Notes: a model not told the origin generated them from the letters alone. A DNA stretch of 64,000 bases from Roseospira goensis (GCF_014197795.1 NZ_JACIGI010000007.1:32001-96000); one strand, 5' to 3'; shown: positions 26,069-37,070, numbered from the stretch's first letter. Translations and numbers: made by a program.

Positions 26069-26494
26069 CTAGCTCAGGGACAACAGGACCTGGCCCTCGG
26101 CCACACTGGTGCCGGCCTGCACCGCCACGCTGGCGACGGTGCCGCCCTGCGGGGCCTGGATCGGCGTGTTCATCTTCATGGCCTCCAGCATCACCACCTG
26201 CTGGCCGGCCGTGACGGTATCGCCGACCTTGACGTCCACCGCCACCACGGTGCCGGCCATGGGGCTGACGATGTCGCCGCTGCCGGCCGGGCCGGCGGGC
26301 GTGGCGGGCGGCTGGGCGGTGGCGGCCGACGCCGCGGCGGGCGCGGCCGGCGAGGGCGCGGCCGGCGGCGGGGCCACGGGCGCGCGCGCCGCCGCCGGGG
26401 CGGCGGTGGCGGCGGGGCCGCCGGCGTCGTCGTCCAGGGTTTCCACGGTCACGTCGTAGACCGTGCCCTCCACGGTGATGCGCAGCTTCTTCAT
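26069..26494 (-). CDS. mmdC: Biotin carrier subunit (MmdC-type)
   Basis: Carries biotin between the carboxyltransferase and the membrane decarboxylase. The N-terminal 25 residues (MKKLRITVEGTVYDVTVE) form a short docking segment, a ~45-residue Ala/Pro linker follows, and the biotinyl domain ends with EAMKM, biotin on K107. Length 141 aa, typical for MmdC/GcdC and too short for a full OadA or pyruvate carboxylase. Located between mmdD and mmdB. Confidence 0.92.
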   Translation of the reverse strand: MKKLRITVEGTVYDVTVETLDDDAGGPAATAAPAAARAPVAPPPAAPSPAAPAAASAATAQPPATPAGPAGSGDIVSPMAGTVVAVDVKVGDTVTAGQQVVMLEAMKMNTPIQAPQGGTVASVAVQAGTSVAEGQVLLSLS

Positions 26495-26642
26495 GTGGTG
26501 GTCCCCCTGCGAGACTCTGGCGTTGCTCGGGCATTCGAAACGCGGGCCTGGATGGCCCGGGCGCGTGGTCCCGGGACGGGACCGTGCGGTCGGGACCGGA
26601 GCGGCCGCGGTCCGGCCCCGGTGGCGGGCGGGTGCGGGCCGG

Positions 26643-27086
26643 TCATCGGCCCGAGGAGGCGGTCCGCGCCTGGGTCAAGGCCGGCACCGGGCGGCTCCAT
26701 CCCCCCTGGAGGCGGTGCGAGCTGAACCCCTGGAGGCGCGCCTGGTTGGCCCAGTCGGTGGCCGGGGAGACCGGCATCCAGACCCGGGTGATGCGGTGCG
26801 GTCCGTCGATCGCCGCGGCGGTGGCGGCCGCGATCACCGCCAGGTGGTGGGCCGGGATGCCGCCGCCGGCGGTCCCGGGGGGCGGCGTCGCGGCCGGTGC
26901 GGGCGCCGGCGGCGCCGCGGCCGCCACGCGGGCCTGCTCGGCCGCCCGCCGGGCCTCGGCGGCCTGCTGGCGCGCCGTCACCGTGCGGAAGGCGAACCCC
27001 ATGGCGGCGCAGGCCGCCCACAACAGGGACAGCACCGCCAGCACGACGATGATCCCGATCACGAGGATGTCCAGTCCGGCGAACAC
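26643..27086 (-). CDS. mmdD: OadG-family small membrane subunit (MmdD-type)
   Basis: One N-terminal membrane helix (residues ~6-28, LVIGIIVVLAVLSLLWAACA), an Ala/Pro-rich cytoplasmic linker, and a C-terminal piece with HHLAVIAAATAAA and HRITRVWMP, which is the OadG/MmdD pattern for docking the soluble subunits to the beta subunit. The GTG at 27086 is supported by AGGGAGG and sits just before the helix. Length 147 aa. Second gene of the operon. Confidence 0.85.
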   Translation of the reverse strand: MFAGLDILVIGIIVVLAVLSLLWAACAAMGFAFRTVTARQQAAEARRAAEQARVAAAAPPAPAPAATPPPGTAGGGIPAHHLAVIAAATAAAIDGPHRITRVWMPVSPATDWANQARLQGFSSHRLQGGWSRPVPALTQARTASSGR

Positions 27087-27266
27087 AGGCGCCTCCCTGG
27101 TGCTGTCGCACGCCCGCCGGCCGGCGGGCGTGGGCCCGGCGCGGCAGGCGCGGGGCAAGTCACTGCGGTTGCGGTCGTCCGGCCCGCGGGCGGCGGGGCG
27201 GTGCGGGCCGGGCCACGCATTCGGCGTGGTCCGCCGTCGGGCGGGTCAACGGGGACGCGATCCGCC

Positions 27267-28820
27267 CTACAGCGGAATGTTGCCGTGTTTCTTCGGCGGC
27301 CGCGTCTCGCGCTTGGTCAGAAGGGTGCGCAGCGCCAGCGAGATGCGGCTGCGGGTTTCGGAGGGTTTGATAACGTCGTGCACGAACAGCTTGCCGGCCG
27401 AGATATAGGGCGAGGCGAAGTGCGCCCGGTACTCGTCGGCCAGTTCGCGCGACCGGCCGGCGCGGTCCTCGGCCTTTTCCAGGTCGCCGCGATACAGGAT
27501 GTTGACCGCGCCCTCGGCCCCCATCACCGCGATCTCGGCGGTCGGCCAGGCGAGCACGATGTCCGCGCCCATGTCGCGGCTGCACATGGCGAGGAAGGCC
27601 CCCCCATAGGCCTTGCGCATGATGATGGTGATCTTTGGAACCGTGGTGGCGCCGTAGGCGAACAGCATCTTGGCGCCGTGGCGGATGATGCCGCCGCGTT
27701 CCTGGCGTACGCCGGGCAGGAAGCCGGGCACGTCCACCAGGTTGACGATGGGGATGCCGAAGGCGTTGCAGAAGCGGATGAACCGAGACCCCTTGTCGGA
27801 GGCGTCGATGTCCAGGCAGCCGGCCATCTCCTTGGGCTGGTTGGCGATGAAGCCGACCACCATGCCGGCGATGCGCCCGAAGCCGACGACGATGTTCTTG
27901 GCGAAATCGCGCTGCACTTCCAGGAAGCTGTCCGGGTCGACCAGCCGGGTGATGACGTCCTTGACGTCGAACGGCACCTTGCCGGACTCGGGCAGGATGT
28001 CGTCCATGCCGGGATCGTCGCCAAGGTCCAGCTCCGGGGTGATGACGTGCGGCGGCTCGCTCATGTTGTTGGCCGGCAGGTAGGACAGCAGGCGGCGCAC
28101 GATGTCCACGGCGTCCTGCTCGCTGTCGGCCACGAAATGGATGTTGCCGGAGACGCTGGCGTGCACGTCGGCGCTGCCGATCTCGTCCTTGCTGGTGGCC
28201 TGGCCGGTCACCCCGCGGATGACCTCGGGGCCGCAGATGAACATCTCCGAGCCGCCGCGGATCATGATGATGAAGTCCATCAGCGCCGGCGAGTAGGCGG
28301 CGCCGCCGGCGCACGGCCCGGAGATGACCGCGATCTGCGGCACCACGCCGGACAGGCGGACGTTGCGGTTGAACACCTGGCCGTAGCCGGACAGGGCCGA
28401 GACACCCTCCTGGATGCGGGCGCCGCCCGAGTCATTGAACCCGATCACCGGCACACCGCTCAGTTCGGCGTGATCCATGATGAGGCTGAGCTTCTCGGCG
28501 TGCATGGAGCCGAGGGAGCCGCCGGCGACGGTGAAGTCCTGGCTGAAGGCGGCCACCGGGCGGCCGTCAATGAAGCCGACGCCGGTCACCACGGCGTCGC
28601 CCGGCAGGTCCTTGCCTTCCATGCCGAATTGACGGCTCTCGTGCTGGGCGTGCAGGCCGAACTCCTGGAACGTGCCCGGTGTGAACAGGGAGTCCAGGCG
28701 CTCACGCGCGGTCCACAGCCCCTTGGTGTGGCGCGCCTCGATCTTCTTTGGACCGCCGCCGACCGTCGCCGAGGCGCGGCGGCGGTCTAGTTCCTCGACG
28801 GCCTGCTTGGAAATCGGCAT
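27267..28820 (-). CDS. mmdA: Methylmalonyl-CoA decarboxylase alpha subunit (carboxyltransferase)
   Basis: Acyl-CoA carboxyltransferase of the PccB/MmdA family, moving CO2 from methylmalonyl-CoA to biotin. The two crotonase-like halves are clear: [44 protein letters not shown] in the first; [49 protein letters not shown] in the second; end KKHGNIPL. Length 517 aa, as for MmdA and far from the longer glutaconyl-CoA subunit. GGGGAG supports the ATG at 28820. Followed by OadG-, biotin- and OadB-type genes, the complete sodium-pump set, which is why it is called MmdA rather than a second PccB. Confidence 0.88.
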   Translation of the reverse strand: MPISKQAVEELDRRRASATVGGGPKKIEARHTKGLWTARERLDSLFTPGTFQEFGLHAQHESRQFGMEGKDLPGDAVVTGVGFIDGRPVAAFSQDFTVAGGSLGSMHAEKLSLIMDHAELSGVPVIGFNDSGGARIQEGVSALSGYGQVFNRNVRLSGVVPQIAVISGPCAGGAAYSPALMDFIIMIRGGSEMFICGPEVIRGVTGQATSKDEIGSADVHASVSGNIHFVADSEQDAVDIVRRLLSYLPANNMSEPPHVITPELDLGDDPGMDDILPESGKVPFDVKDVITRLVDPDSFLEVQRDFAKNIVVGFGRIAGMVVGFIANQPKEMAGCLDIDASDKGSRFIRFCNAFGIPIVNLVDVPGFLPGVRQERGGIIRHGAKMLFAYGATTVPKITIIMRKAYGGAFLAMCSRDMGADIVLAWPTAEIAVMGAEGAVNILYRGDLEKAEDRAGRSRELADEYRAHFASPYISAGKLFVHDVIKPSETRSRISLALRTLLTKRETRPPKKHGNIPL

Positions 28821-29311
28821 TGCGGCTCCCCCTGCGTTCGCGGCGCGGCGAGTATAAGATGAGCCCCGGGGGTGTCGTCCACAGCGAACACGGTTCGGCG
28901 GCGATCCTGAATCCCCTGGGGTGCTCTGTGGTCGGCCCGTCCGGGGCGGCCGCGGCGGGCGAACGGGTGGGGTGGGGGCGCGGTCTGCTGCGGTGCGAGA
29001 GGCCCCCGCGCGCGATGCGCGCCGAGGCCGGCCGGGTGTCGCCCAGGGTGCGTGGGCGGCGCAATACAATAACGATCCGTGGCCGGATTGGATAACGGTC
29101 TTGCGTTTTTTGATGCTGCGCCGCATGGTTCCCATCCCGCGCCGCACCGTAATCCGGCCCCTTGTGGCTTGATGTCGACGCCGCCCGCGTGCGGGCGGCC
29201 GGACTCTCATGTGACGGGACGCGGGCACGATCACGGGTGCCGCACCAGGCCAAGGGGTCTTGGGCCGGGGTGCCGGCGTCGCGGCCAGCGTAATGCAGGG
29301 AACACCGAATC
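28821..29311. other. Divergent control region between mmdA and pccB
   Basis: About 490 bases between two divergent carboxyltransferase genes with no gene of its own. An AT-richer stretch (29060-29120) near TTGCGTTTTTTGATG may hold the promoters. No PccR-type or other named operator was recognised. Since the two operons encode opposite reactions, the control logic of this gap is of interest. Confidence 0.5.
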
Positions 29312-30844
<1,533 letters not shown>

Positions 30845-30864
30845 AGGCCGGGTCGGTGCGGGGA

Positions 30865-31058
30865 ATGACCACCAAGACACCAAGGACACCAAGGCGTGGT
30901 CACTCGGCCGCACCCGGTGGCGCGGGCCTGGGCCTTTCGGGGGCTCTTGCGCCCCCGCTCCTGCGTGGGCGCCCCGATGGCGTTTCGCGGTGCGCCGCCG
31001 GATCGTGGGACCGGGAGGGAAGCGCGGCCGCCTTGGGGCCTTCGTGCCTTGGTGGGTC
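30865..31058. mobile_element. MITE-like element, copy 1
   Basis: Starts ATGACCACCAAGACACCAAG and ends GCCTTGGGGCCTTCGTGCCTTGGTGGG, which are near-perfect ~28-bp terminal inverted repeats. The interior differs from copies 2 and 3 in its right half and carries one hairpin of the GGGA/TCCG repeat class (30949-30972), making it 194 bp. No coding capacity. It begins 20 bases after the pccB stop. Confidence 0.7.
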
Positions 31059-31080
31059 GTCTTCACGACGGCAGCGGGGA

Positions 31081-31246
31081 TTGACCACCAAGACACCAAG
31101 GACACCAAGGCCGCGTCACCCAGCCTCGCCCGTTGGCGCCGGCCTGGGCGGGGTTGGTTCGTTTTCTGCTGACGACCTCGTGGTCAAGGCGGGTGATGCG
31201 GGTTTTGGATCGTGCGACGCCTTGGTGCCTTCGTGCCTTGGTGGTT
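31081..31246. mobile_element. MITE-like element, copy 2
   Basis: 166 bp bounded by TTGACCACCAAGACACCAAG on the left and GCCTTGGTGCCTTCGTGCCT plus TGGTGGTTC on the right, which are inverted copies of each other. It is separated from copy 1 by a short GACGGCAGCGGGGA spacer and closely matches copy 3 along its whole length. Confidence 0.75.
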
Positions 31247-31269
31247 CATTTTTGCGACGGTTGCGGGGA

Positions 31270-31436
31270 TTGACCACCAAGACGCGAAGAACACCAAGGC
31301 TGCGTCACCCACCCTCACCGGCTGGCGCCGGCCTGGGCGGGGTTGGTTCGTTTTCTGCTGACGGCCTCGTGGTTAAGGCGGGTGATGCGGGCTTTGGATC
31401 TTGTGACGCCTTGAGGCCTTCGTGCCTTGGTGGTTC
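31270..31436. mobile_element. MITE-like element, copy 3
   Basis: 167 bp, nearly the same as copy 2 throughout (189-bp period), with the same inverted ends (TTGACCACCAAGACGCGAAG and CCTTCGTGCCTTGGTGGTTC). It stops 16 bases before the stop codon of the minus-strand GxxExxY gene. A lone end-like piece also occurs at 37038-37075. Confidence 0.75.
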
Positions 31437-31452
31437 GTCTTCGCGCCGGGCG

Positions 31453-31839
31453 TCACAGGATCAGGCGGGTGATGCCTTGCCGGATCACGGGCACGTTGAA
31501 GTTGATCAACAGGCCCAGGCGCTGGTCCAGCAGCCGCATGTACGTCAGAAGCTGCGCCTTGTGCAGCTCGGTGACCCGCTCGACCGCTTTCAATTCGACG
31601 ATCAGGCGGCCGCCCACCAGCATGTCGACCCGATACCCGGTGCCGATGTGGCGCCCGTCGTAGCGCACCGGCACATCCACCTGTCGCAGCAGTGGGACGC
31701 CGCGCTTGTCGAGTTCGTAGGCCAGGCAGCGTTCGTAGATCCCCTCCAGGAGGCCGGGTCCCAACGCCCTGTGAACCCGCAGGGCGCTGTCCACGACCAC
31801 GTGCGCAAGATCGTCCAACGCCGTATCAATGGGGTCCAT
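31453..31839 (-). CDS. GxxExxY protein (PD-(D/E)XK nuclease-like)
   Basis: A 128-residue protein with the naming motif GLLEGIYERCLAYEL near residue 29. VDMLVGGRLIVELKAVE near residue 74 supplies the D...ExK core of the PD-(D/E)XK nuclease fold. The C-terminal helix LLTYMRLLDQRLGLLINFNV is also typical. Biochemical function of the family is unknown; a nuclease role is inferred from the motif. The ATG at 31839 is the natural family start. The gene points into the three MITE-like elements and splits pccB from pccA. Confidence 0.88.
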   Translation of the reverse strand: MDPIDTALDDLAHVVVDSALRVHRALGPGLLEGIYERCLAYELDKRGVPLLRQVDVPVRYDGRHIGTGYRVDMLVGGRLIVELKAVERVTELHKAQLLTYMRLLDQRLGLLINFNVPVIRQGITRLIL

Positions 31840-31972
31840 GACGGGCGCCCCCTTTGGTCGATGCGTTCCCCTGATTGCACTTAAAGCACGGATCTGGCGA
31901 ACGCGCCACCGGCCGTGCCGTGATGCCCGCCGCCATGATCGACCGTTCACCGACCGAGGACCAGGACACGCC

Positions 31973-33958
31973 ATGTTCAAGAAGATCCTGATCGCCAACC
32001 GCGGGGAAATCGCCTGCCGCGTCATCAAGACCGCGCGTCGCATGGGCATCCAGACCGTGGCCGTGTACTCGGACGCCGACGCCGACGCCCTGCACACCCA
32101 ACTCGCCGACGAGCGCGTGCACATCGGCGGTGCGCCCTCGGCCGAGAGTTACCTGGTCATCGACCGCATCGTGGAGGCCTGCCGGCAGACCGGCGCCGAG
32201 GCGGTTCACCCCGGCTACGGCTTCCTGTCGGAGAACAAGGCGTTCCAGCGGGCGCTCAGCGAGGCCGGTATCGTCTTCATCGGTCCCGATGCCCACGCCA
32301 TCGAGGCCATGGGCGACAAGATCACCTCCAAGAAGCTGGCCCAGGAGGCCGGGGTCAGCACCGTGCCCGGCTTCATGGGCATCATCAGCGATCCCGACGA
32401 GGCGGTGAAGATCGCCGAGGAGATCGGCTTCCCGGTGATGATCAAGGCCTCCGCCGGCGGCGGCGGCAAGGGCATGCGCGTCGCTTTCGACGCCGCCGGC
32501 GCCCGCGAGGGCTTCGTCTCGGCCGCCAACGAGGCCCGCTCCAGCTTCGGCGACGACCGCGTCTTCATCGAGAAGTTCGTCCAGCAGCCGCGCCACATCG
32601 AGATCCAGGTGCTGTCCGACGGCACCAACACGATCCACATCGGCGAGCGCGAATGCTCCATCCAGCGCCGCCATCAGAAGGTGATCGAGGAGGCGCCGTC
32701 GCCCTTCCTCACGCCCGAGGTGCGTGCCGCCATGGGCGCCCAGGCGGTCGCCCTGGCCGAGGCGGTGGGCTACAAGAGCGCCGGCACGGTCGAGTTCATC
32801 GTGGATGCCGACCGCAACTTCTACTTCCTGGAGATGAACACCCGCCTGCAGGTCGAACACCCGGTGACCGAGATGATCACGGGCCTCGACCTGGTGGAGT
32901 GGATGATCCGCATCGCCGCCGGCGAGCCGCTGACGCTGACGCAGGACGACATCCGCTTCAAGGGCTGGGCCATCGAGTGCCGCATCTACGCCGAGGATCC
33001 GTTCCGCAACTTCCTGCCCTCCATCGGCCGCCTGACCCGCTTCATGCCGCCACCCGAGGAGGACGGCCTGATCCGCGTCGACACCGGCGTGATGGAAGGC
33101 GGCGAGATCAGCATGTTCTACGATCCCATGATCGCCAAGCTGATCGCCTACGGTGGCACCCGTGACCTCGCCATCCGGCACATGCGCCGCGCCCTGGACG
33201 CCTTCTATATCCGCGGCGTGGCGCGCAACGTGCCGTTCCTGGCCTCGGTGATGGGCAAGGAGCGCTTCGTCCGCGGCGAGCTGACCACCAACTTCATCGC
33301 CGAGGAGTATCCGGACGGCTTCCATCTGCACGACCTGCCGCCGGAGGATCCGACCATCCTGGTGGCCGTGGCCGCCTGCGTGCACCGCAAGCACGCGGAG
33401 CGCGACGCCCGCATCAGCGGCCAGATGCCGGGCCACGAAAAGCAGGTGCGCGACCACTGGGTGGTGCGGCTGGGCGACACCAACCACCCGGTCACCGTCA
33501 CCCCGATGGACGGCGGCTTCCGCGTCGTGGTGGACGAGGAGCCGATGGTCATCCGCACCGCCTGGCGCCTTGGCCAGTCGCTGTTCCGCTGTGAGATCAA
33601 CGGCCATCCGGAGAGCGTGCAGATCGACCGCGACGGGGTCGGCTATCGTCTGTTCCATGCTGGCGCCGCCGACCGTGCGGTGGTGATGACCCCGCTGGCG
33701 GCCGATCTGGCGGCCCTGATGCCCAAGAAGCAGCCGCCGGACCTGTCGAAGTACCTGCTGTCGCCGATGCCGGGGCTGCTGGTCTCGGTGGCGGTCGAGC
33801 CGGGCCAGGAGATCAAGAGCGGCGAGACCCTGGCCGTGGTCGAGGCGATGAAGATGGAGAACATCCTGCGGGCCGAGCGCGACGGCGTGGTGGCCTCGCT
33901 GCACGCCGGTCCGGGCGACAGCCTGTCGGTCGATCAGATCATCCTGGAGTTCGAGTAG
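31973..33958 (+). CDS. pccA: Propionyl-CoA carboxylase alpha subunit PccA
   Basis: Biotin carboxylase plus biotin carrier that supplies PccB. The N-terminal MFKKILIANRGEIACRV block, ATP-grasp loop KASAGGGGKGMRV, RHIEIQVL, ECSIQRRHQK and EMNTRLQVEHPVTE are intact. A BT linker domain follows, and the biotin site is K627 in VEAMKMEN. Length 661 aa, normal. The ATG at 31973 has AGGA upstream and matches the family start; the frame is open to 31829 without conserved sequence. With PccB it feeds propionyl-CoA into the methylmalonyl-CoA/succinate route. Confidence 0.96.
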   Translation: MFKKILIANRGEIACRVIKTARRMGIQTVAVYSDADADALHTQLADERVHIGGAPSAESYLVIDRIVEACRQTGAEAVHPGYGFLSENKAFQRALSEAGIVFIGPDAHAIEAMGDKITSKKLAQEAGVSTVPGFMGIISDPDEAVKIAEEIGFPVMIKASAGGGGKGMRVAFDAAGAREGFVSAANEARSSFGDDRVFIEKFVQQPRHIEIQVLSDGTNTIHIGERECSIQRRHQKVIEEAPSPFLTPEVRAAMGAQAVALAEAVGYKSAGTVEFIVDADRNFYFLEMNTRLQVEHPVTEMITGLDLVEWMIRIAAGEPLTLTQDDIRFKGWAIECRIYAEDPFRNFLPSIGRLTRFMPPPEEDGLIRVDTGVMEGGEISMFYDPMIAKLIAYGGTRDLAIRHMRRALDAFYIRGVARNVPFLASVMGKERFVRGELTTNFIAEEYPDGFHLHDLPPEDPTILVAVAACVHRKHAERDARISGQMPGHEKQVRDHWVVRLGDTNHPVTVTPMDGGFRVVVDEEPMVIRTAWRLGQSLFRCEINGHPESVQIDRDGVGYRLFHAGAADRAVVMTPLAADLAALMPKKQPPDLSKYLLSPMPGLLVSVAVEPGQEIKSGETLAVVEAMKMENILRAERDGVVASLHAGPGDSLSVDQIILEFE

Positions 33959-34032
33959 GCCCGCCGGGGCGGCGGCGGGCAAGGGGGGACGACCGCCGCC
34001 GCGCCGCGGCGGTCTCGACCGGCGGGCGGTCC

Positions 34033-34091
34033 GGCCTCACACCGCCCGGCCTCACACCGCCCAGCCTCACACCGCCCAGCCTCACACCGCG
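34033..34091. repeat. 15-bp tandem repeat, four copies
   Basis: GGCCTCACACCGCCC (with A/G at the first base) repeats almost four times between the ends of pccA and the LuxR gene. The LuxR stop codon lies in the last copy, so expansion may have moved or created the present C-terminus. Confidence 0.85.
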
Positions 34092-34840
34092 ATGAGGCCG
34101 CCGGCGATGGCCAGGCTGGTGGCGTGGGTGCGGTTGTTGGCGCCCAGCTTGCGGGCGGCATTGCCGATGTGGAAATTGACCCCGGAGACGGAGATCCCCA
34201 GCGCCTCCGCCACTTCCCGGGTGGTCATGCCGTGGGCGCTCAGCACCAGGACCTCGCGCTCGCGGTTCGTCAGCGCGGGGGCCGCGCCGTCCTCCTCGAC
34301 CCCCAGCTGCCCGAGCCGAAGCTGGGCCTGGCTGGCGGCGTAGACCAGTTCCAGGCCGTGCCGGTCGACCAGATCGCGACAGACGGCGGGGGCATGGCGC
34401 GACAACAGGATCATGCCCGCGGCACAGGCAACGCCGCCGCAGCGGAGCGGGACCAGCAGAAGTCCGCCATAGCCCGCCCCGGCGGCGGCCAGCAGAAGCG
34501 GCGGCGGCGCCTCGTCCGGCGCCGCCGTGCCGCACGTCTCGGTGGTGAGCAGCGCCGGGCGCAGGGCGCCCGCCATGTGGGCCAGGGCGCCGTCCTTGAG
34601 GGCGGCCGCCCGATCCTCGCAGACCGCGACCACCGCCGCCTCGACGGACGCCAGGAGCCGCCGGGTGCCGCGCCCGTCGGCGTCGGGCACGCAGGTCAGG
34701 GACAGGACGCCCTCGAACCCGTGCCCCCCGAAATGGGCGACCGTCTCCCGCCAGGCGATGTCCCGGGTCCGGGCCTCGGCGAGGCGATCGAGAAACAGGG
34801 TGAGGCCCGTCATCGCCGTCAGCGTGCCTTGGTGCGTCAT
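34082..34840 (-). CDS. LuxR-family regulator (orphan)
   Basis: DNA-binding regulator with a C-terminal LuxR helix-turn-helix (LTNREREVLVLSAHGMTTREVAEALGISVSGVNFH, shown in parts: TNREREVL, TTREVAEALGIS, VNFHIGNAARKLGANNR) and an N-terminal ~160-residue domain resembling autoinducer-binding domains. The Trp/Tyr pocket residues are not clearly kept, so the ligand is doubtful. No luxI-like synthase is in the window. The ATG at 34840 is preferred over a GTG nine codons earlier; both lack a strong ribosome site. Length 252 aa. It ends in the 15-bp repeat array that separates it from pccA. Confidence 0.82.
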   Translation of the reverse strand: MTHQGTLTAMTGLTLFLDRLAEARTRDIAWRETVAHFGGHGFEGVLSLTCVPDADGRGTRRLLASVEAAVVAVCEDRAAALKDGALAHMAGALRPALLTTETCGTAAPDEAPPPLLLAAAGAGYGGLLLVPLRCGGVACAAGMILLSRHAPAVCRDLVDRHGLELVYAASQAQLRLGQLGVEEDGAAPALTNREREVLVLSAHGMTTREVAEALGISVSGVNFHIGNAARKLGANNRTHATSLAIAGGLIAV

Positions 34841-35289
34841 CGCCGCCCCGTCGGCCGGTCGCCGCACGCCGAAGCCGCACCGACGGCGCGGGTGCGGCGG
34901 CCGACCTGACGGGCCGGCCGCACGCGGACCGGCGCGCAGACCACAATCTGTCGGCAGGACATGGCTGCTCTGTCTCTCCCCTCTGGCTCATGGACCGCGC
35001 GTGGTGCCGGCACGGCGCGGCCGCCTTCTTCACCTCATGACCCTGAAATACATCTAGTTTTTACACAACCCTAATGCGAACATGGCCGCCTTGCAAGAAC
35101 TCTCTCTCGCATCGCGCGTCAATACGGTAGCGGTTATTCGCGTCTGACGTGCGCCCGCCGGCACCGCGCCCGGGCGGCGCGCGGCCGCCCCCCGGGTGCG
35201 GCGGGCGGACGGCCGGTTCCGCCCCGCCGGACGCCGTGCTATAGGACCGGCGCACCGCACTTCCCGTCCGTCGCCCGGAGTTTCCGCCC
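34841..35289. other. Divergent gap between the LuxR gene and purH
   Basis: About 450 bases with no gene. An AT-rich part (35035-35075, ATACATCTAGTTTTTACACA) is the likely site of promoters for one or both genes. No lux-box dyad and no purine-riboswitch-like fold was recognised. Confidence 0.45.
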
Positions 35290-36888
35290 GTGTCCGTTGC
35301 CGCGCCCGCCCCCGACCTGATGCCCATCCGTCGTGCCCTCGTCTCCGTTTCCGACAAGACGGGCCTGGAGGAACTCGCCCGTGCGTTGTACGACCACGGC
35401 ATCGCCCTGCTGTCCACCGGCGGCACTGCCCGGGCCATCGCCGCGGCCGGCGTGCCGGTGACCGAGGTTTCCGATCACACCGGCTTCCCGGAGATGCTGG
35501 ACGGGCGCGTCAAGACGCTGCACCCGGCCATTCATGGCGGCATCCTGGGCCTGCGCGGCAATCCGACCCACGAGTCCGCCATGGAGGCGCACGGCATCGC
35601 GCCGATCGACCTGGTGGTGGTGAACCTGTACCCCTTCGAGTCCACCGTGGCGAAAGGGGCCGGCTTCGCGGATTGCGTGGAGAACGTGGACATCGGCGGG
35701 CCGGCGCTGATCCGGGCCGCGGCCAAGAACCATGCCGCGGTGACGGTGGTCACCGACCCCGAGGACTACGCGCCGCTGCTGGCCGATCTGAAGGCCCATG
35801 ACGGCCGCGTCGGGCTCGCCCTGCGGCGCACCCTGGCGGCCCGCGCCTTCGCCCGGACCGCGGCCTACGACGGCGCCATCAGCCGCTGGTTCGCGGACCA
35901 GACCGGGGATGCGACCCCGCGCCACTTCATCGCCGCCGGCCGACTGAAGCAGACCCTGCGCTACGGCGAGAATCCGCACCAGCAGGCCGCGTTCTATGTC
36001 CACGGGCTGGCCCGCCCGGGCGTGGCGAGCGCGCGCCAGGTGCAGGGTAAAGCCTTGTCCTACAACAACCTGAACGACACCGACGCCGCCTTCGAGCTGG
36101 TCAGCGAGTTCAGCGATCCCGCCGTGGCGCTCATCAAGCACGCCAACCCGTGCGGCGTGGCCGTCGCCGACAGCCTGCACGCCGCCTACGAGCGGGCCCT
36201 GGCCTGTGACCCCGTCAGCGCCTTCGGGGGCATCGTGGCGGTCAACCGGGCGCTGGACCGCACCGCCGCCGAGGCCATCACCCGCATTTTCACCGAGGTG
36301 GTGATCGCGCCCGACGCCGACGACCACGCCCGCGCCGTCTTCGCGGCCAAGAAGAACCTGCGCCTGCTGGTCACCGGCGTGATGCCGGACCCGGAGACGC
36401 CGGGCCTGACGGTGCGCTCGGTGGCCGGCGGCATGCTGGTGCAGACGCGCGACAACGGGCGGGTGACCGAGGCCGACCTGAGGGTGGTGACCCGGCGTGC
36501 CCCCACGGCGGCCGAACTGGCCGACCTGTTGTTGGCCTTCCGGGTCTGCAAGCACGTCAAGTCGAACGCCATCGTCTACGTCAAGGACGGCGCCACGGTG
36601 GGCATCGGTGCCGGCCAGATGAGCCGCGTCGACAGTGCGCGCATCGCCGCCCGCAAGGCGGCCGACGCCGCGGAGGCCGCCGGCCTCGCGGAGCCGCTGA
36701 CCCGGGGCGCGGTGGTCGCCTCCGACGCCTTCTTCCCGTTCGCCGACGGCCTGACGGCGGCGGTCGAGGCCGGGGCCACGGCGGTGATCCAGCCGGGTGG
36801 GTCGGTCCGCGACGAAGAGGTGATCGCTGCCGCCGATGCCGCCGGCCTGGCCATGGTGTTCACCGGGATGCGTCACTTCCGGCATTGA
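35290..36888 (+). CDS. purH: Bifunctional AICAR transformylase/IMP cyclohydrolase PurH
   Basis: Catalyses the last two steps of IMP synthesis. The N-terminal MGS-like cyclohydrolase domain starts [18 protein letters not shown] and holds [10 protein letters not shown] and [13 protein letters not shown]. The transformylase half has [21 protein letters not shown] (catalytic Lys-His), [36 protein letters not shown] (in part) and the end [10 protein letters not shown]...[10 protein letters not shown]. Start is GTG at 35290 with GGAG upstream. Length 532 aa. A hairpin array and the convergent nth gene follow. Confidence 0.97.
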   Translation: MSVAAPAPDLMPIRRALVSVSDKTGLEELARALYDHGIALLSTGGTARAIAAAGVPVTEVSDHTGFPEMLDGRVKTLHPAIHGGILGLRGNPTHESAMEAHGIAPIDLVVVNLYPFESTVAKGAGFADCVENVDIGGPALIRAAAKNHAAVTVVTDPEDYAPLLADLKAHDGRVGLALRRTLAARAFARTAAYDGAISRWFADQTGDATPRHFIAAGRLKQTLRYGENPHQQAAFYVHGLARPGVASARQVQGKALSYNNLNDTDAAFELVSEFSDPAVALIKHANPCGVAVADSLHAAYERALACDPVSAFGGIVAVNRALDRTAAEAITRIFTEVVIAPDADDHARAVFAAKKNLRLLVTGVMPDPETPGLTVRSVAGGMLVQTRDNGRVTEADLRVVTRRAPTAAELADLLLAFRVCKHVKSNAIVYVKDGATVGIGAGQMSRVDSARIAARKAADAAEAAGLAEPLTRGAVVASDAFFPFADGLTAAVEAGATAVIQPGGSVRDEEVIAAADAAGLAMVFTGMRHFRH

Positions 36889-36923
36889 GGGCGGCTGTTT
36901 CTCGGCCCCAGGCTCTCTTTCTC

Positions 36924-37025
36924 GGCCCCACGCTCCGGCGTGGGGCCGCTTGGGTGCAGGGCGCCCCCGCGGGAGCGGGGGCGCGAGAGGCCCGGAGTCT
37001 CGGCCCCACGCTCCGGCGTGGGGCC
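36924..37025. repeat. Hairpin repeats between purH and nth
   Basis: Three perfect hairpins with 10-bp stems and 4-base loops: GGCCCCACGC-TCCG-GCGTGGGGCC at 36924-36947 and 37002-37025, and GCGCCCCCGC-GGGA-GCGGGGGCGC at 36961-36984. Stems differ between copies yet stay paired. A MITE-end-like piece (GCCTTGGTGTCCGTGGTGTC) follows at about 37042. The set fills a convergent gap. Confidence 0.85.
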
Positions 37026-37070
37026 GCATGGGTCCAAGGCGCGGCCTTGGTGTCCGTGGTGTCTCGGTGG

